Below the pieces are notes generated by a model that saw only the letters and a list, made by a program, of their open reading frames with translations, was not told where the DNA came from and made no database searches. A program made the translations under genes and the position numbers. From contig CAYFUM010000011.1 in assembly GCA_964346475.1 (NCBI GenBank), positions 1 through 41,246 of the forward strand: a stretch of 41,246 nucleotides of DNA, given 5' to 3'. Position 1 is the first letter of the stretch; each line of letters opens with the position of its first letter. This DNA is from DTU036 sp964346475. Its GTDB lineage: Bacteria > Bacillota > Clostridia > Peptostreptococcales > Acidaminobacteraceae. Positions 39,697-41,246 of this stretch are shown in pieces.

Positions 39697-41246
39697 ATGA
39701 CCCAAGAAACAGATCTTAGACAAATACGTATAGACAAGTTAAATGAGTTGGTAGAAAAAGGCAAAGATCCCTTTCTACAGGAGAAATTCGATCAGGACAG
39801 TTTTGCCAGGGATATTCTAGAGAATTTTGATGATTACGAAGGAAAAAATGTAGCTATTGCAGGAAGGCTTATGCAAAAGCGTCTCATGGGTAAGGCTGCC
39901 TTTATCAATGTCCAGGACTCAAGCCAGCGTATCCAAATCTACGTAAGAAAAGATGATCTTGGTGATGAGCTTTTCGAGGAATTTAAAACCTACGACATTG
40001 GCGATATAGTCGGAATCAAGGGAAGTGTTTTCAGGACTAAAAAGGATGAGATATCTATCAAGGCCGATGAGATAGTTCTACTTACAAAGTCCCTCTTCAC
40101 CCTACCTGAAAAGCACCACGGCTTAAAGGATCCTGAGCTAAGATACAGACAGAGGTATGTGGATTTAATTATGAATCCTGAGGTCAAGGAGACCTTTATA
40201 AAGAGAAATAGGATAGTTAGGGGTATTAGAAGTTTTCTTGATGAGAGGTCTTACCTAGAGGTGGAGACTCCTATTCTAGATACTGTTGCTGGGGGAGCAA
40301 TTGCCAGACCCTTTAAAACCCACCACAATACTCTGGATATGCCCATGCAGCTTAGAATAGCCAATGAGCTCTATTTGAAAAGGCTAATTGTAGGGGGCTT
40401 TGATAGGGTCTATGAGATGGGTAAAATGTTTAGAAATGAGGGTATCTCTCCTAGACATAACCCTGAGTTTACCAGCATAGAGCTCTATACCGCCTATGAA
40501 GACTATCACTATGTCATGGAAATAACTGAGGATATGGTGGAGTACCTAGCTCTTAAATTATATGGAAGCACAGAGATTGAATATCAGGGCAAGATAATCG
40601 ATGTAAAAGCTCCCTGGAGAAGGGTCTCTATGCATGAGTTAGTTGAAGAAAAAACAGGGATAGACTTCTATTCCCTTGATAGCCTGGAAGAAGCTAGGGA
40701 GCTAGCTGAGAAGAAGCTCCATTTAAAGCTGGAGCCCTACGCTCAGATAGGCCATATTATTGAAGAGGCCTTTGAAGAGTTCTGCGAAAAGGATCTGATT
40801 CAGCCTACTATGGTCATGCACCATCCAGCTGAAATCTCTCCTTTATCTAAGAAAAACCCAGATGATCCCCGCTATACCAATCGCTTTGAAGCCTTTATGA
40901 ATGGCTGGGAGATAGCCAATGGCTATAGTGAACTTAATGATCCACTGGACCAAAGGCAGCGCTTTGAAGATCAGTTAAAGCAAAGACAACAGGGTGATAA
41001 TGAGAGTCACCCCATGGACGAAGATTTCATCCAAGCCCTGGAAGTGGGACTACCCCCAACTGCTGGGCTGGGTATAGGCGTGGACAGGCTAATCATGATT
41101 CTAACAGACTCACCCTCCATTAGGGATGTCATCTTCTTCCCAACAATGAAGTCCTTAGATGGTGTAAATAAGAAAAATGATGTAAATAATACAGCTTCTG
41201 AAGCACCTGAAAAAAATGTAAAAACTGAGTCTGAAAAGATTGATTT
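39697..41246 (+). CDS. lysS: Lysyl-tRNA synthetase, class II, partial at window end
   Basis: LysRS charges tRNA(Lys). The 516 residues visible include the OB-fold anticodon domain (about residues 50-140, with VAIAGRLMQKRLMGKAAFIN) and the class II catalytic core: motif 1 around YLEVETPIL, motif 2 with EMGKMFRNEGISPRHNPEFT near residue 246, and motif 3 in PPTAGLGIGVDRLIMILTDS near residue 451. After the usual end point (VIFFPTMKSLDG) the frame continues into a polar Asn/Glu/Lys-rich linker without a stop and runs off the window. Some clostridial LysRS proteins carry an extra C-terminal domain, so one may follow. AAGGAAGG precedes the ATG; the gene follows greA by 23 bases. Confidence 0.95.
   Translation, partial: MTQETDLRQIRIDKLNELVEKGKDPFLQEKFDQDSFARDILENFDDYEGKNVAIAGRLMQKRLMGKAAFINVQDSSQRIQIYVRKDDLGDELFEEFKTYDIGDIVGIKGSVFRTKKDEISIKADEIVLLTKSLFTLPEKHHGLKDPELRYRQRYVDLIMNPEVKETFIKRNRIVRGIRSFLDERSYLEVETPILDTVAGGAIARPFKTHHNTLDMPMQLRIANELYLKRLIVGGFDRVYEMGKMFRNEGISPRHNPEFTSIELYTAYEDYHYVMEITEDMVEYLALKLYGSTEIEYQGKIIDVKAPWRRVSMHELVEEKTGIDFYSLDSLEEARELAEKKLHLKLEPYAQIGHIIEEAFEEFCEKDLIQPTMVMHHPAEISPLSKKNPDDPRYTNRFEAFMNGWEIANGYSELNDPLDQRQRFEDQLKQRQQGDNESHPMDEDFIQALEVGLPPTAGLGIGVDRLIMILTDSPSIRDVIFFPTMKSLDGVNKKNDVNNTASEAPEKNVKTESEKID

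Noticed and set aside
1..41246. CRISPR arrays, phage genes, insertion sequences, rRNA or tRNA genes
   Set aside because: None was seen by reading both strands; nearly all sequence is taken up by recognised genes and short spacers.

Overview
The window looks like a chromosomal core segment of a low-GC Gram-positive anaerobe (Bacillota, Clostridia/Tissierellia-like, possibly near Peptoniphilaceae; genus not determinable by eye). The reasons are the conserved order spoVG-glmU-prs-pth-mfd-...-yabN/mazG-rqcP-divIC-...-tilS-ftsH, lipoprotein signal peptides, strong AGGAGG ribosome binding sites, frequent GTG/TTG starts and AGA/AGG-rich arginine codons. The sporulation genes that usually lie in this cluster (spoVT, yabP, yabQ, spoIIE) are missing while spoVG is kept, which suggests a non-spore-forming lineage. 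No rRNA, tRNA, CRISPR, phage or insertion sequence was seen.

Layout. (1) 6-1542, minus: murC and a 50-residue membrane peptide that overlaps it. (2) 1691-3270, plus: azlC and azlD, each broken by what looks like one missing T in a T run, then a flavodoxin-like reductase. (3) 3352-17015, plus: the housekeeping cluster spoVG, glmU, prs, pth, mfd, a PrsA-like foldase, mazG/yabN, HU, rqcP, divIC, a Ppx/GppA phosphatase, tilS and ftsH. Several genes overlap by a few bases, and hairpins after HU and divIC suggest stepwise read-through. (4) 17076-23719: a formate/nitrite-type channel, a minus-strand SagB-type oxidoreductase, two overlapping YtcJ-like amidohydrolases, a 100-N scaffold gap and a sodium:alanine-type symporter. 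(5) 23980-30902, plus: an eight-gene operon with split methylmalonyl-CoA mutase, MeaB, epimerase and the Na+-pumping methylmalonyl-CoA decarboxylase (mmdA, D, C, B). (6) 30954-36771, minus: a maltose-type sugar ABC transporter with an unusual MalF carrying a long charged N-terminal region, plus a small unknown membrane protein. (7) 36910-41246, plus: malic enzyme, dusB, greA and the first part of lysS.

Together the metabolic genes suggest sugar and amino-acid fermentation to propionate. Malic enzyme links malate and pyruvate, and the mutase/epimerase/decarboxylase set turns succinyl-CoA into propionyl-CoA while exporting Na+. That gradient could power the Na+:amino-acid symporter (inference). 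I found no clearly new system. The points most worth a second look are the paired azlC/azlD frameshifts, the hairpin between the ribosome binding site and start of the Ppx/GppA gene, the MalF N-terminal extension with its small membrane partner, and a long palindrome inside the sugar-transport operon.
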